Below, piece by piece: positions 1 to 8,573 of a stretch of DNA of 26,244 nucleotides. The DNA lies in contig JALVGO010000217.1 of the NCBI GenBank assembly GCA_027029065.1, positions 1 to 26,244 of the forward strand. Direction: 5' to 3'. Origin of the DNA: Sulfurovum sp. (GTDB taxonomy: Bacteria > Campylobacterota > Campylobacteria > Campylobacterales > Sulfurovaceae). The notes beneath the pieces were generated by a model. That model was not told the DNA's origin. It saw only the letters and a program-made list of their open reading frames with translations, and ran no database searches. Both the position numbers and the translations under genes were made by a program. How positions within the stretch are numbered: the stretch's first letter is position 1; every line of letters starts with the position of its first letter.

Positions 1-588
1 TATAGGATCAAAATCAAGTGTCGGATTGTCCAAAACCTCTTTGGCAAGATCGATAGAAGGGCAGCCTGTATTGATGACATAGGCTGGATCTTCCCCCATT
101 CTAATCACCCTTTCACCTGCATCATCCGATGCAACCAAATGTATATCAGCCAACTTGGTATTGGCATGTCTTACTTTTTCGTCAATGTTTCCGGTGACTT
201 CACCGCCCTGTATGTGTGCAAGAGGAATATTCTGATACGATGCAGCAATGGATGTGGCAATCGTCTCAAACCGATCTGCAATACTTACAACAACATCCGG
301 TTTAATGTTGTAAAAAACATTTGCCAACTCCATGAGTGCCAAACCAGTGGTTTTAGCCATTGCTGTCGGTGTTTCACCTTCTAACACATTGTAGACCTTT
401 TCGGTGATTTCAAAACCGTCTTCTTCTATGACATTCACTGCATTGCCGTATCTGTCTAACAGCGCAGAACCTGCTACGACAAGTTGAAGTTCCAAATCAG
501 GATGTTCATTAATAGCAGTTAATGCTGTTTTCACCCGCGCATAGCTTGGTCTTGCTGTGATTACCACACAAATTTTTCGTCTATTCAT
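1..588 (-). CDS. neuC: Hydrolysing UDP-GlcNAc 2-epimerase, NeuC/LegG type (partial, C-terminus outside window)
   Basis: The first 196 codons of a UDP-sugar 2-epimerase, starting at ATG 588 and running off the low end of the window. The N-terminus begins MNRRKICVVITARPSYARVK, the pattern of the hydrolysing NeuC/LegG group, followed by a DRFETIATSIAA motif (about residues 104-115) and AHIQGGEVTGNIDEKVRHA (about 125-143). These enzymes release ManNAc (sialic acid route) or a 2,4-diacetamido sugar (legionaminic route) from a UDP-sugar and so make the NeuB substrate. The start overlaps the neuB stop by 8 bp (581-588), so the two genes are translationally coupled. The sequence does not decide between NeuC and LegG; the GlcNAc 2-epimerase family itself is clear. 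Confidence 0.88.
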   Translation of the reverse strand, partial: MNRRKICVVITARPSYARVKTALTAINEHPDLELQLVVAGSALLDRYGNAVNVIEEDGFEITEKVYNVLEGETPTAMAKTTGLALMELANVFYNIKPDVVVSIADRFETIATSIAASYQNIPLAHIQGGEVTGNIDEKVRHANTKLADIHLVASDDAGERVIRMGEDPAYVINTGCPSIDLAKEVLDNPTLDFDPI

Positions 589-1588
589 CGATATCTTCCT
601 TTGTAAGAAAATCCCAAGCCGTTTTATCTATTTTTAGCTTCTTGCCTATTGCTTGTTGCCACTGCGAAGCATCGATGCCGAATCCTTTTGGTTTTTTTGC
701 TTCAAGATCATCAAATGTCAACACATGCCCAGCTTGAAGGTCTTTGTTGACTGCTAAACTCTTTTCGAAGATGCTTTTGAGTGTACCAAATCGGCTGTTG
801 TCCTGTTTGTCGACTGGGTGGGAGAGAGCAGTCTCTATGGCACGCACCCCTTCGACAAGACGGGCAATTTCGTCGATGGTAAGAGATGCTTTTGTATCAG
901 GTCCGAACATCCGTTTGTCGAATACGGCATGAAACTCCAGTATCTCCGCACCTTTTGCAACAGCAGCCAGACAGGCAAAAATGTTACCGGAGTGATCAGA
1001 GAATCCAACAGGCACACCGTAGCGTGTTTTCAAGGCATCTATAACATTCAACCCCCACTCTTCGGGTTTGGTTGGGTAGGCTGTCGTACACTGAAGCACC
1101 GAAACATCGATGTCCCTCTCTTTTAGAAACTGCACACTGCTGTCAAGCTCGTCAAATGAGCTCATCCCAGACGAAAGGATAACAGGCTTGCCTGTTCGTG
1201 TAATCTTCTCAAGCATTAGCAGGTTCGTTACCTCTCCACTGCCTATTTTGTAGGTAGATACACCTACCTCTTCAAGCAAATCTACTGCAGCATTGGAAAA
1301 AGGAGAAGAGATAAATTCAACACCAACCTCCTTACAGTGGATTTTGATGCCTTGCCATTGGTCTAACGTAAACTCCATCCGTTTCCAGTAGTCGTACCGC
1401 GTAGCATCTTCATATGAAAACTTCACACGAAAGGGTTCATACTCACTACTCTCAGCATGGGCAATGTGTGTCTGAAACTTGATGGCATCCACACCGGTAT
1501 GCGCCAAAGCATCGATGTAGGAGTGTAAAATACCCAGGCTTCCTTCGTGGGCTTGTCCTATTTCTGCAATAATAAACGTTTTTCCCAT
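581..1588 (-). CDS. neuB: NeuB-family nonulosonic acid synthase
   Basis: A 335-residue protein starting MGKTFIIAEIGQAHEGS, the NeuB TIM-barrel opening. Other family hallmarks are AIKFQTH (about 36-42), STYKIGSGEVTN (about 111-122), SSGMSS (about 139-144), GFSDHSGN (about 195-202) and a C-terminal SAF/antifreeze-like domain from about residue 275. The family condenses phosphoenolpyruvate with ManNAc or a 2,4-diacetamido-hexose to give Neu5Ac, legionaminic or a related nine-carbon acid in the cytoplasm. The gene overlaps the preceding glycosyltransferase by 31 bp and the following neuC by 8 bp, a tight operon. The EFHAVFDKRMFGPD segment differs from the ERHFT/LDR seen in classic sialate synthases, so the exact product is uncertain. 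No CMP transferase is visible; it may lie beyond the window. Confidence 0.9.
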   Translation of the reverse strand: MGKTFIIAEIGQAHEGSLGILHSYIDALAHTGVDAIKFQTHIAHAESSEYEPFRVKFSYEDATRYDYWKRMEFTLDQWQGIKIHCKEVGVEFISSPFSNAAVDLLEEVGVSTYKIGSGEVTNLLMLEKITRTGKPVILSSGMSSFDELDSSVQFLKERDIDVSVLQCTTAYPTKPEEWGLNVIDALKTRYGVPVGFSDHSGNIFACLAAVAKGAEILEFHAVFDKRMFGPDTKASLTIDEIARLVEGVRAIETALSHPVDKQDNSRFGTLKSIFEKSLAVNKDLQAGHVLTFDDLEAKKPKGFGIDASQWQQAIGKKLKIDKTAWDFLTKEDIDE

Positions 1589-2691
1589 TTGGTAACCAAC
1601 CTATTTATATTGTCACACCATACATTAAGATCATAGACCTTATCAGGTATATGCTCTTGGTACGGATTATTTTTATCGTTATTTTCATAACGATGCAACT
1701 CTTCAGCAATAACCTCCGCCCAACTCTCAGGACTATGCGGAAAAGACACGAGCCTGCCATAGCGACCATTTCCCAACACCTCTCCTACCGGATCGATATC
1801 TGAAGCTATGCAGACGCATCCGCACTTCATCGCCTCTGCCAAAGAAAGTCCAAACCCTTCATGCCATAATGTCGGGAAGAGATAAAAATCTGCACTCTGA
1901 TAATATTGCGGAAGCTTGTCATTGGGTATTCGCCCCAGCCACCGAATACCTTTTCCTTCGATTCTCTCTTTGGTACCGATGATCAAAAGTTCTATATTTG
2001 GAAATCTTGCCGTCAGTATTTCCCACGCCCGAAGCACAATATGCAATCCCTTTTTAGGTCTCTCCTGAGAGAGCCACAAGAAATACACAGTATCTTTTTT
2101 AAGATTTAGTTTTTCCCGAGTTTCTTCCTTAGTTTCCGGTGCGACCCTCTTGAACTTTTCACTATCGATGCCATTGTAAATCTGTGTCACTTCACATGGC
2201 ATAGAAGAGGTTGTTGCCAACTGGTGTCTGTATGATGCGTGTGTCAGAACAATCAAATCATCGATCATGCCATAAAAGGCTTCACGTTCTTTGCCTTCCA
2301 TGACATAATCATACCCGTGTATAAAAAAGAGTATCTTTATCTTCTCTCTTCTGCCTGTTTTCCGAGCGAAAGCATCAATAGCACGCAACAGTCCAACATT
2401 GTCTATAATTTGAACAACAACATACCCGTTTTGGTCTATAATATTTTTCAGTGCGCGCCAATATCCTCTGTATTTGTAGTGTTTCCAGTACATAGAGATT
2501 CTGTCTTTTGCAAACTTTGGCTCATGTACGCTGATATATTCAATGCCCTCTACCCGATTTGCGACGTAGGGAGATATGATACAGTCAATGGCATGCTCAT
2601 ATTGCTGCAGATAGTAGTTGTACATTGTCGTCCAGCTTCCTATCCCCTTATATGGAAGCGGCAGGGTTGAGAGGACAACTTTTTGAACCAT
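1558..2691 (-). CDS. GT-B glycosyltransferase, family 4 type
   Basis: A 377-residue glycosyltransferase. The C-terminal half has the GT4 signature: YFLWLSQERPKKGLHIVLRAW, then LLIIGTKE, and EGFGLSLAE, the EX7E motif that contacts the nucleotide-sugar donor. It probably adds one sugar to the lipid-linked repeat unit at the inner face of the membrane. An in-frame ATG at 2709 lies inside the upstream gene, but I prefer the ATG at 2691 because the protein then begins MVQKVVLSTLPLPYKG, a normal GT-B first strand, and a GAGAAG ribosome site lies 10 bases ahead. The 3' end overlaps neuB by 31 bp. Donor and acceptor cannot be told from the sequence. Confidence 0.85.
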   Translation of the reverse strand: MVQKVVLSTLPLPYKGIGSWTTMYNYYLQQYEHAIDCIISPYVANRVEGIEYISVHEPKFAKDRISMYWKHYKYRGYWRALKNIIDQNGYVVVQIIDNVGLLRAIDAFARKTGRREKIKILFFIHGYDYVMEGKEREAFYGMIDDLIVLTHASYRHQLATTSSMPCEVTQIYNGIDSEKFKRVAPETKEETREKLNLKKDTVYFLWLSQERPKKGLHIVLRAWEILTARFPNIELLIIGTKERIEGKGIRWLGRIPNDKLPQYYQSADFYLFPTLWHEGFGLSLAEAMKCGCVCIASDIDPVGEVLGNGRYGRLVSFPHSPESWAEVIAEELHRYENNDKNNPYQEHIPDKVYDLNVWCDNINRLVTKWEKRLLLQK

Positions 2692-2698
2692 CGTGCTG

Positions 2699-3946
2699 CT
2701 ACTTCTCATTCCACTTTTCCAATGCTTTTTCCAAAGTTTTACAGCTTACGTATGATTTTAGTTCGGCTGGAGGGCATGATACAATACCGTTTTTATAGGC
2801 ATCCCATAACCTATTTAACTTCTGATATATCACTTCAATATTATCAGACTCTGTTCTATACGGGTAGTCATCTCCCAATATGCGTGCTGTTTCGGAATAG
2901 CGCGATGTCAACGCCAAAATCGGCTTCTGTGCCATAATATAGTCTGTCAGTTTTCCAGGCATAAAAGGACTATCTTTAACGGGTGCTTCAAGCAGGATCA
3001 ATACGTCTGCTTTTTTTTGCAGTGCAACACTGTGCACATAACTGACACGTTTTGTAATGACATTGACATTTTCACCGTAAGCATGACTCTTCCTCTCAAG
3101 ATCCTTATGTTCACGTGTCACTTTTCCTACAATGTGCAAACGTGCTCTTTCTTTTTTTTCAGCATCTTCTGAAATAAACAGCATAAATGCTTCTAACAAT
3201 GCAGAAGGATCTCTCGGTCCCAACAGTGAGCCAATATGCAACAGATTGAACTTATCCGGATCTATATCCACAAGCTCATCTTCTTCTGCAGTTGGAAGAT
3301 TTTGCAGTCGGGAATCCAAATGGGGAACAATAAGGTATTTGTCTGCAATAACAGGATGAAACTGTTCCATCCACTCTTTGAGCCTAAGTGAGGGAAATGA
3401 GATCGCAGCTGCTTTTTGAAATACACGATCCATAGCATCTGCTTTACGCCTATAGATCATATTTTCCTCTTTTTTATAGGGTATAGGGTAGTGACTCATA
3501 GGAAATGGGTCATGAATATGAACGATCCATGGTTTTTTGGTTTCAATACGTAACATAGCAAAATGCTGTACAAACTCGATTCCTGCTCCAAGTACGTAGA
3601 TTAGATCAAACTCTTCCTGCTCCAATATATTTTTAATCGCCCGTTCCCAGCTTTTTATCTTTCGCTGTTCAAGAAATGAAAATCCGGTCAAATAGGACGG
3701 TAATGCCCTTACTTTCGGTACTAATTTGACATACTTTTCATATGTGTACATATCATCAATTTCTACCTTGACAAGTTTAACATTATCAATCCATGGTATT
3801 TCATTAAAATTTCTTGTTTGGTGCAAACATGTTACTTCATGATTTTTGGACAGACAATTGACAAAATGAGAATTAACAATTCCCGATGAAGCTTCATTAA
3901 CTTCAAAGTTTTCATTTAGTACCAAAATTTTCTTTATTTTTGACAT
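2699..3946 (-). CDS. GT-B glycosyltransferase
   Basis: A 415-residue protein with a GT-B layout: an N-terminal strand KKILVLNENFEVNEASSGI, a central WIVHIHDPFPMSHYP, then a C-terminal donor domain with LLHIGSLLGPRDPSALLEAF (about 240-260), RLHIVGK and a DSPFMPGKLTDYIMAQKPI segment where GT4 enzymes hold the EX7E region. The clear EX7E glutamates are missing, so it is a divergent member. It sits between the flippase and the other glycosyltransferase in the same transcript (10-base gap to the flippase stop, 7-base gap to the next start) and should assemble the same glycan. The sugar specificity is unknown. Confidence 0.8.
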   Translation of the reverse strand: MSKIKKILVLNENFEVNEASSGIVNSHFVNCLSKNHEVTCLHQTRNFNEIPWIDNVKLVKVEIDDMYTYEKYVKLVPKVRALPSYLTGFSFLEQRKIKSWERAIKNILEQEEFDLIYVLGAGIEFVQHFAMLRIETKKPWIVHIHDPFPMSHYPIPYKKEENMIYRRKADAMDRVFQKAAAISFPSLRLKEWMEQFHPVIADKYLIVPHLDSRLQNLPTAEEDELVDIDPDKFNLLHIGSLLGPRDPSALLEAFMLFISEDAEKKERARLHIVGKVTREHKDLERKSHAYGENVNVITKRVSYVHSVALQKKADVLILLEAPVKDSPFMPGKLTDYIMAQKPILALTSRYSETARILGDDYPYRTESDNIEVIYQKLNRLWDAYKNGIVSCPPAELKSYVSCKTLEKALEKWNEK

Positions 3947-3956
3947 GCCTATCCTT

Positions 3957-5432
3957 TTAGAGTTTATTGATGATTATATATATTTTTGAATGTTTGTCTA
4001 TCAGAGATGACAATGATTTCATAAATACATTTTTTCGAAACTTTATAAAGTAAATATAGAATATCAATACAATACCTAAAAAAGAGATAAATAATTCTGA
4101 CAATCCGCCATTACATGCCAGCTTAATAAACATACCAATACCCGAAAGCAGTACTACATACAACATCAAATCATTCAGACGTAAAAATGGCAAATACGCA
4201 TGCCACCCATACTGAAGTTTCTGTAACCCAATATGAGACTTAAAGATACCAAAACCTATATTGATCAAAGCAAATAAAGCGGCAAAAAATACAATATTTT
4301 CATAAAAAATAACTGCTCCGGAAAGTAATATAGTACTTACTGCCAATTGAAACCATGCGAGCCTTGCATTTACTTTAGGGTACCCTAGTCCAGTTAATAA
4401 ATTGGCAAAATTCGTATAAATCAATGAGGCAAGTGCCTGAAGTAAAAAGACCATAAAGAGTGGTACAGAGAAGAGCCACTTTTCACCAAATAAGTGAGAA
4501 ACAGTGAATTCCAAATTAAATAACAGAAAAATATAGACAGAGGACATTACCCCAAACTGAATATAGGTAATATTACCTAATGTCTGCACAATCTTCTCTG
4601 GCGCATCTTTATGTTTTGCGATATAACTTATAATCAAGTTACCAAATGATTTAGCAACAAAAGAGTTAATGTTTTGCACCTGTCCCAAGGCAAACTGATA
4701 GCCTCCAAGCAGTCCTGTTGAAAAAAACGAACTCATAATGATCTTGTCAAGTTGATTTGAAAAATAGAGTGCTATCCCTCCAATAAACGAATGTTTTCCA
4801 AAGAAGAATATCTTTTCAAAAATAGCTTTGTCCCAAAAAAGAAGGTTCGGTATGAAGCGCTGGCTTTTCATCAATATAGCTGTTTTGACAAAACTGCCAA
4901 ACAAAAAACCGTACGCAAATGAAAGTGCCCCAAAGCCGTTCACAGCCAATATGATCTTCATCGTAATATCTGCTACTGCACCTACAAAAATTGAAAGTGC
5001 TTCCGGCTTAAAATGGAGCTTCTTTCGTAAAATAAAAGTATTGATCTGTGCAGGTATCAGTATCAGATAATTAAATGCAAATATACGCAGCATCTCTCCT
5101 ACAAGCAGATTATCAAAGTACGACTGTGCCACATAAGAAGATGCATACTGTATGACGAACAGCAGTGTATTGAAGATAAGCCGAAGCTTGTATGTCATAT
5201 GTAATACATTTTTCTCATATGTATGATCAGCTGTCTTTTCCTGTAGATAAAAATACTCAAATCCCATATTACCAAGGACATTGACAAATCCAGTGACAAT
5301 GCCAACCAGCAGCAAAATACCAAAGTCATCGGGAACAAGCAGCCGTGCAAGTATAATCGAACCGGCGAAAGTCACCAACTTGGTTAAAATATTACTCAAA
5401 AAGAGATACTTCGCGGATCTTTTCGCACCCAT
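3957..5432 (-). CDS. Wzx-type polysaccharide flippase (PST/MOP superfamily)
   Basis: A 491-residue, very hydrophobic protein with about 12-14 membrane segments. The N-terminus carries the family pattern SNILTKLVTFAGSIILARLLVPDDFGILLL, with the ARLLxPxDFG motif at about residues 29-38. Such proteins move undecaprenyl-linked repeat units across the inner membrane for O-antigen or capsule assembly. The gene starts 4 bases after the wecB stop and is followed 10 bases later by a glycosyltransferase, which fits a repeat-unit export role. No Wzy polymerase or ABC exporter is visible in the window, so the assembly route (Wzy-dependent or not) cannot be settled here. Confidence 0.87.
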   Translation of the reverse strand: MGAKRSAKYLFLSNILTKLVTFAGSIILARLLVPDDFGILLLVGIVTGFVNVLGNMGFEYFYLQEKTADHTYEKNVLHMTYKLRLIFNTLLFVIQYASSYVAQSYFDNLLVGEMLRIFAFNYLILIPAQINTFILRKKLHFKPEALSIFVGAVADITMKIILAVNGFGALSFAYGFLFGSFVKTAILMKSQRFIPNLLFWDKAIFEKIFFFGKHSFIGGIALYFSNQLDKIIMSSFFSTGLLGGYQFALGQVQNINSFVAKSFGNLIISYIAKHKDAPEKIVQTLGNITYIQFGVMSSVYIFLLFNLEFTVSHLFGEKWLFSVPLFMVFLLQALASLIYTNFANLLTGLGYPKVNARLAWFQLAVSTILLSGAVIFYENIVFFAALFALINIGFGIFKSHIGLQKLQYGWHAYLPFLRLNDLMLYVVLLSGIGMFIKLACNGGLSELFISFLGIVLIFYIYFIKFRKNVFMKSLSSLIDKHSKIYIIINKL

Positions 5433-5436
5433 CAGA

Positions 5437-6588
5437 CTAATCTACCTGTACTTTCATCGTTTCAACAATCTTCTCACAGGCATGCCCATCTCCATAAGGG
5501 TTTCCTGCTCTGCTCATCTGCATATATGTTTCATTATCGCTAAGCAGTCTCTGTGCTTCTTGTACAATATATTCCGAATTAGTTCCTACCAGTTTTACCG
5601 TTCCTACCTCAAGTGCTTCCGGCCGTTCTGTCGTGTTACGCATAACCAACACAGGCTTTCCAAGGCTTGGAGCTTCTTCCTGTACCCCGCCACTGTCAGT
5701 AATGATAAAGTAGGAGCGATCCATCAGATAGATAAACTGTTCATACTGTAACGGCTCTATAAGGTGAATGTTTGGTACATCCGAAAGAAGTGTTTTGACC
5801 GGTTTCTGAATATTTGGGTTGAGATGAACTGGATAGATGATATGCACATCCTGATTGTTTAGGGCTATGGTCTTGAGTGCTTGACAGATGTCAATAAAGC
5901 CTTGCCCATGGTTTTCCCTGCGGTGTCCGGTAACGAGAATAAAGTTTGAAGTCTGAAGTTTGAAGTTTGAAGCATTGACAGCTTTTTCGATTTGTTGGAT
6001 AATTGTTTGTTCTAAACTTGGGTTATTTTTGATTTTTTCAAGTGCCCAAAGCAATGCATCGATGACAGTATTTCCTGTGACAACGATCCTCTCACCAGGG
6101 ATGTTCTCTCTTAAAAGATTGTTTTTACTTATCTGAGTAGGAGCAAAATGGTAAGTGGTGATCTGACTTGTCAGTTGTCTGTTTGCCTCTTCCGGCCATG
6201 GCGCATAGATATTGCCCGTTCTTAACCCTGCTTCTACATGAGCAACGCTAATCTGCTTGTAAAATGCGGCAAGTGCGGCAGAGAAGGTTGTCGTTGTATC
6301 ACCGTGGACAAAGACAACATCGGGTTTAAACATTTCAAGTACCTGCTTCATACCCAAAAGCACACCGGATGTTACATCATATAAATCCTGTCCGGGCTTC
6401 ATAATGTTTAAGTCATACTCAGGCACTATTTCAAAAAGTGCAAGCACTTGATCGAGCATCTCTCTGTGTTGTGCTGTCACACACACCTTTGTCTCAAAAT
6501 GGTTCGGATACTTTTGAAACGCTTTCACCAATGGTGCCATCTTTATGGCTTCTGGGCGGGTACCAAATACAATGAGGATTTTTTTCAC
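5437..6588 (-). CDS. wecB: Non-hydrolysing UDP-GlcNAc 2-epimerase WecB
   Basis: A 383-residue WecB/MnaA protein that interconverts UDP-GlcNAc and UDP-ManNAc. Motifs include [13 protein letters not shown] (8-20), [14 protein letters not shown] (about 94-107), [10 protein letters not shown] (about 117-126), VTGHRREN (about 219-226) and [20 protein letters not shown]. The start is GTG at 6588; the ribosome site is weak (GGTAAG). Only three bases separate it in frame from the stop of an epimerase remnant, so wecB once directly followed a wbpP-like gene. Residues 207-216 ([10 protein letters not shown]), in the loop just before the VTGHRREN strand, are encoded by a tandem 7-bp repeat and look like an in-frame insertion that the fold tolerates. 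Confidence 0.93.
   Translation of the reverse strand: MKKILIVFGTRPEAIKMAPLVKAFQKYPNHFETKVCVTAQHREMLDQVLALFEIVPEYDLNIMKPGQDLYDVTSGVLLGMKQVLEMFKPDVVFVHGDTTTTFSAALAAFYKQISVAHVEAGLRTGNIYAPWPEEANRQLTSQITTYHFAPTQISKNNLLRENIPGERIVVTGNTVIDALLWALEKIKNNPSLEQTIIQQIEKAVNASNFKLQTSNFILVTGHRRENHGQGFIDICQALKTIALNNQDVHIIYPVHLNPNIQKPVKTLLSDVPNIHLIEPLQYEQFIYLMDRSYFIITDSGGVQEEAPSLGKPVLVMRNTTERPEALEVGTVKLVGTNSEYIVQEAQRLLSDNETYMQMSRAGNPYGDGHACEKIVETMKVQVD
5943..5970 (-). repeat. 7-bp tandem array inside wecB
   Basis: Four heptamers read on the plus strand as AGTTTGA, AGTCTGA, AGTTTGA, AGTTTGA. The array is 28 bp, not a multiple of three, yet the frame stays open and encodes WecB residues 207-216. It belongs to the set of heptamer arrays listed elsewhere in this window. 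Confidence 0.85.
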
Positions 6589-6591
6589 TTT

Positions 6592-6697
6592 TTACTTACC
6601 ATTCAAATTTTCAATATACCATTCAATAGCTTCTTCCATCCCCTGATAAATATCATGTCTCGGTTGGTAGCCTACTATGTTTTTGGCTTTGATGGTG
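6592..6697 (-). pseudogene. 3'-end remnant of a second wbpP-like epimerase gene
   Basis: The reverse strand encodes about 34 codons, IKAKNIVGYQPRHDIYQGM then EEAIEWYIENLNGK and a stop at 6592-6594. This matches the last residues of the intact WbpP ([19 protein letters not shown], then [14 protein letters not shown]). By eye the DNA is about 83% identical over 87 bp, too diverged for a fresh duplication. There is no upstream reading frame; the hepT gene runs into it in another frame. It lies three bases ahead of wecB. The likely history is that a paralogous epimerase gene preceded wecB and was lost except for its tail when the toxin-antitoxin pair arrived. Confidence 0.8.
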
Positions 6698-7145
6698 TTT
6701 TATTTGTGACTTCATTGGTATTTTTCAAGGCTTCTAATTCTTTTGTCACAAAATCCAAATACTTATTATCCTCTATAAATGCATCTGCCAGTTCTATTTT
6801 TAAATCTGTATCGATTGATGAAATAATTTTTAAAATAACTCCTTTAAAGTTCTTTAACTTGTAATGTATGATATCCCATACTTCATCGGAATCTATACCA
6901 AAATATTCATGAATAATGAGATTTCTGAAATCAACAACAACTCTGTGCTCTTGCTGCAATATATTTTCATTCAACAAATATTTACTTGCCTCTCCGATAA
7001 TCTCAAATTCTCTAATAACACTATCCCAATCTGTATAGCTATATAGTAAATTCTGTGGGTTTGTAAATTTGGAAGAAGTCTGTTCTATTTTTAAAATAGC
7101 TATAAAAATATCAAAAACAAAAAATTCAACCTCTCTTTTAGACAT
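6675..7145 (-). CDS. hepT: HepT-like HEPN toxin of a MntA-HepT pair
   Basis: A 156-residue HEPN (DUF86) protein. Residues 74-81, RNLIIHEY, are the RX4HXY active site of HEPN ribonucleases. In characterised pairs the partner MNT protein adenylylates the motif's tyrosine (here Tyr81) to silence the toxin. The start overlaps the mntA stop by 8 bp (ATGTCTAA). The last residues (about NKTPSKPKT) are read from a leftover epimerase 3' end in another frame, so the present C-terminus is a chance extension acquired at the insertion point. The gene is AT-rich compared with the neighbouring sugar genes, which suggests transfer. Family assignment is firm; toxicity is inferred. Confidence 0.88.
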   Translation of the reverse strand: MSKREVEFFVFDIFIAILKIEQTSSKFTNPQNLLYSYTDWDSVIREFEIIGEASKYLLNENILQQEHRVVVDFRNLIIHEYFGIDSDEVWDIIHYKLKNFKGVILKIISSIDTDLKIELADAFIEDNKYLDFVTKELEALKNTNEVTNKTPSKPKT

Positions 7146-7428
7146 AAATCAAGTCCTTCTTAATTCTATTTTTGATAAATGTCTGCATGGAGTCCAAATA
7201 GCCAATATCTATTTTTTTATTTAATTGCGCTTCTAAAAATGCTTTTGCCTCTAACCTTTTTAAAATATCCTTTTTTTGCATTTTGAGTATGGCGATATCT
7301 ACATCGCTTTGTTCTGTCGCTTCTCCTCTGGCATAAGACCCAAAAAGAGCAATCTCTTCTATACCAAAGCGGCTTTTTAATTCACCTTTGACACGCTTTA
7401 AGTGAATGATGAGTTCATTGGTTGTCAT
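7138..7428 (-). CDS. mntA: MntA-like minimal nucleotidyltransferase antitoxin
   Basis: A 96-residue MNT-domain protein with GSYARGEATEQSDVDIAI at residues 30-47: Gly30-Ser31, ten residues, Asp42-x-Asp44, the GSX10DXD nucleotidyltransferase signature. In known MntA-HepT modules this enzyme transfers AMP groups to the HEPN toxin's tyrosine. An AAAGGAG ribosome site lies a few bases ahead of the ATG. The gene precedes hepT and overlaps it by 8 bp, giving equal translation of both. A TATAAT box lies about 27 bases upstream of the start, so the pair does not rely on the polysaccharide operon promoter. Confidence 0.9.
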   Translation of the reverse strand: MTTNELIIHLKRVKGELKSRFGIEEIALFGSYARGEATEQSDVDIAILKMQKKDILKRLEAKAFLEAQLNKKIDIGYLDSMQTFIKNRIKKDLIYV

Positions 7429-7454
7429 GAGATTCTCCTTTTTGAATTTTAATT

Positions 7455-7460
7455 ATTATA
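7455..7460 (-). promoter_or_regulatory. -10 box for the mntA-hepT pair
   Basis: The minus strand reads TATAAT here, 27 bases ahead of the mntA ATG. A TTGAGT lies 19 bases further up (7480-7485), a longer spacing than ideal. The 71-base gap between wbpP and mntA is AT-rich. Confidence 0.5.
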
Positions 7461-7499
7461 TCTTATTTATCATCAATCCACTCAAAATAGCATTTAGGC

Positions 7500-8555
7500 T
7501 TATTCTTCTCTTATATTGTCGATATACCACCCAATCGCCTCTTTCATCCCCTGATAGATATCATGTGTCGGTTGGTAGCCCACCATCGTTTTGGCTTTGG
7601 TGATGTCTGCGTTGGAATGGCGGATATCGCCAGGTCTGAAGTCCCTGTAGATTGGTTGCTGGTCGATAGTGGATAGTTGATGGTGCTCAGCGGACTTGTT
7701 AAGTTGGTCTTTGATGAGATCATACAACTCGTTGAGGGTATTTCTGCCACCAACTGCTACGTTAAATGCCTCTCCGAAAGCTTCGGGGTTGTCTGTGGTT
7801 GCAGCGAGGATATTCATCTGGATGACATTATCGATGTAGGTGAAGTCTCGGCTAGTCTCACCATCACCATTAATGTAAACCGGTTCACCTTTTATCATAG
7901 AAGCTACCCATTTGGGGATGACCGCCGCATAGGCACCGTTGGGGTCTTGTCTGCGTCCAAAGACATTGAAGTAGCGTAAGCCAAGTGTTTCCATGCCGTA
8001 GACTTTGTGGAAAACCGAACCGTACAGCTCGTTGGCCGCTTTCATGACCGCATAGGGAGAGAGAACATTACCCGTACGCTCTTCGACCTTTGGCAGCTCT
8101 TCGGAGTCACCGTAAACAGAACTGGAACTGGCATAGACAAACCGCTTGATGCCGGCATCTTTCGCCGCGGTGATCATGTTGAGAAAACCGGTGACATTAG
8201 AGCGGTTGGATGTCACAGGATCATCTATGGAACGGGGGACTGACCCCAGTGCTGCCTGATGCAGGACAATGTCTACCCCTTTACACGCTTCGATGCAGGT
8301 ATTGAGATCGGCGATATCTCCTTCTATAAAACGAAAACGAGCTGCTTTTTCTTCTCCGATCTTCTCTAACACATCGTCGATATTATATCTGTATCCAGTA
8401 GAGAAATTGTCCAGTCCAACCACATGCTGACCATATGTCAAGAGAAATTCTGCCAAATTTGAACCAATAAAACCTGCATTGCCGGTAATGAGCCAGGTTT
8501 TAGGATTTTCCTGAAGTCTCTTACCAAGATCAGATAAAACTGTATTGTATTTCAA
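7500..8555 (-). CDS. wbpP: UDP-GlcNAc 4-epimerase, WbpP/TviC type
   Basis: A 351-residue extended SDR. It has the NAD motif [10 protein letters not shown] (24-33), [12 protein letters not shown] (99-110), a SSSSVYGD segment (143-150), catalytic Tyr168 and Lys172 in SPYAVMK, and [20 protein letters not shown], which closely follows Pseudomonas WbpP as I recall it. The enzyme converts UDP-GlcNAc(A) to UDP-GalNAc(A). The start is TTG at 8555, with AGGAAGG about 8 bases upstream; no ATG fits better. It follows ugd by 18 bases. Residues about 291-298 (HHQLSTID) come from a 7-bp tandem repeat and make the segment before [14 protein letters not shown] longer than in WbpP. Confidence 0.9.
   Translation of the reverse strand: MKYNTVLSDLGKRLQENPKTWLITGNAGFIGSNLAEFLLTYGQHVVGLDNFSTGYRYNIDDVLEKIGEEKAARFRFIEGDIADLNTCIEACKGVDIVLHQAALGSVPRSIDDPVTSNRSNVTGFLNMITAAKDAGIKRFVYASSSSVYGDSEELPKVEERTGNVLSPYAVMKAANELYGSVFHKVYGMETLGLRYFNVFGRRQDPNGAYAAVIPKWVASMIKGEPVYINGDGETSRDFTYIDNVIQMNILAATTDNPEAFGEAFNVAVGGRNTLNELYDLIKDQLNKSAEHHQLSTIDQQPIYRDFRPGDIRHSNADITKAKTMVGYQPTHDIYQGMKEAIGWYIDNIREE
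7665..7685 (-). repeat. 7-bp tandem array inside wbpP
   Basis: Three heptamers on the plus strand: GATAGTG, GATAGTT, GATGGTG. They encode WbpP residues 291-297 (HHQLSTI) without breaking the frame. The unit differs from that in wecB, but the 7-base period is the same. Confidence 0.75.
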
Positions 8556-8573
8556 ACTTTTTCCTTCCTCATA

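Noticed and set aside
6592..7605. The two epimerase tails flanking mntA-hepT as a target-site duplication from one insertion
   Set aside because: They are about 83% identical and end in different codons, so they come from diverged paralogues and not from a fresh duplication.
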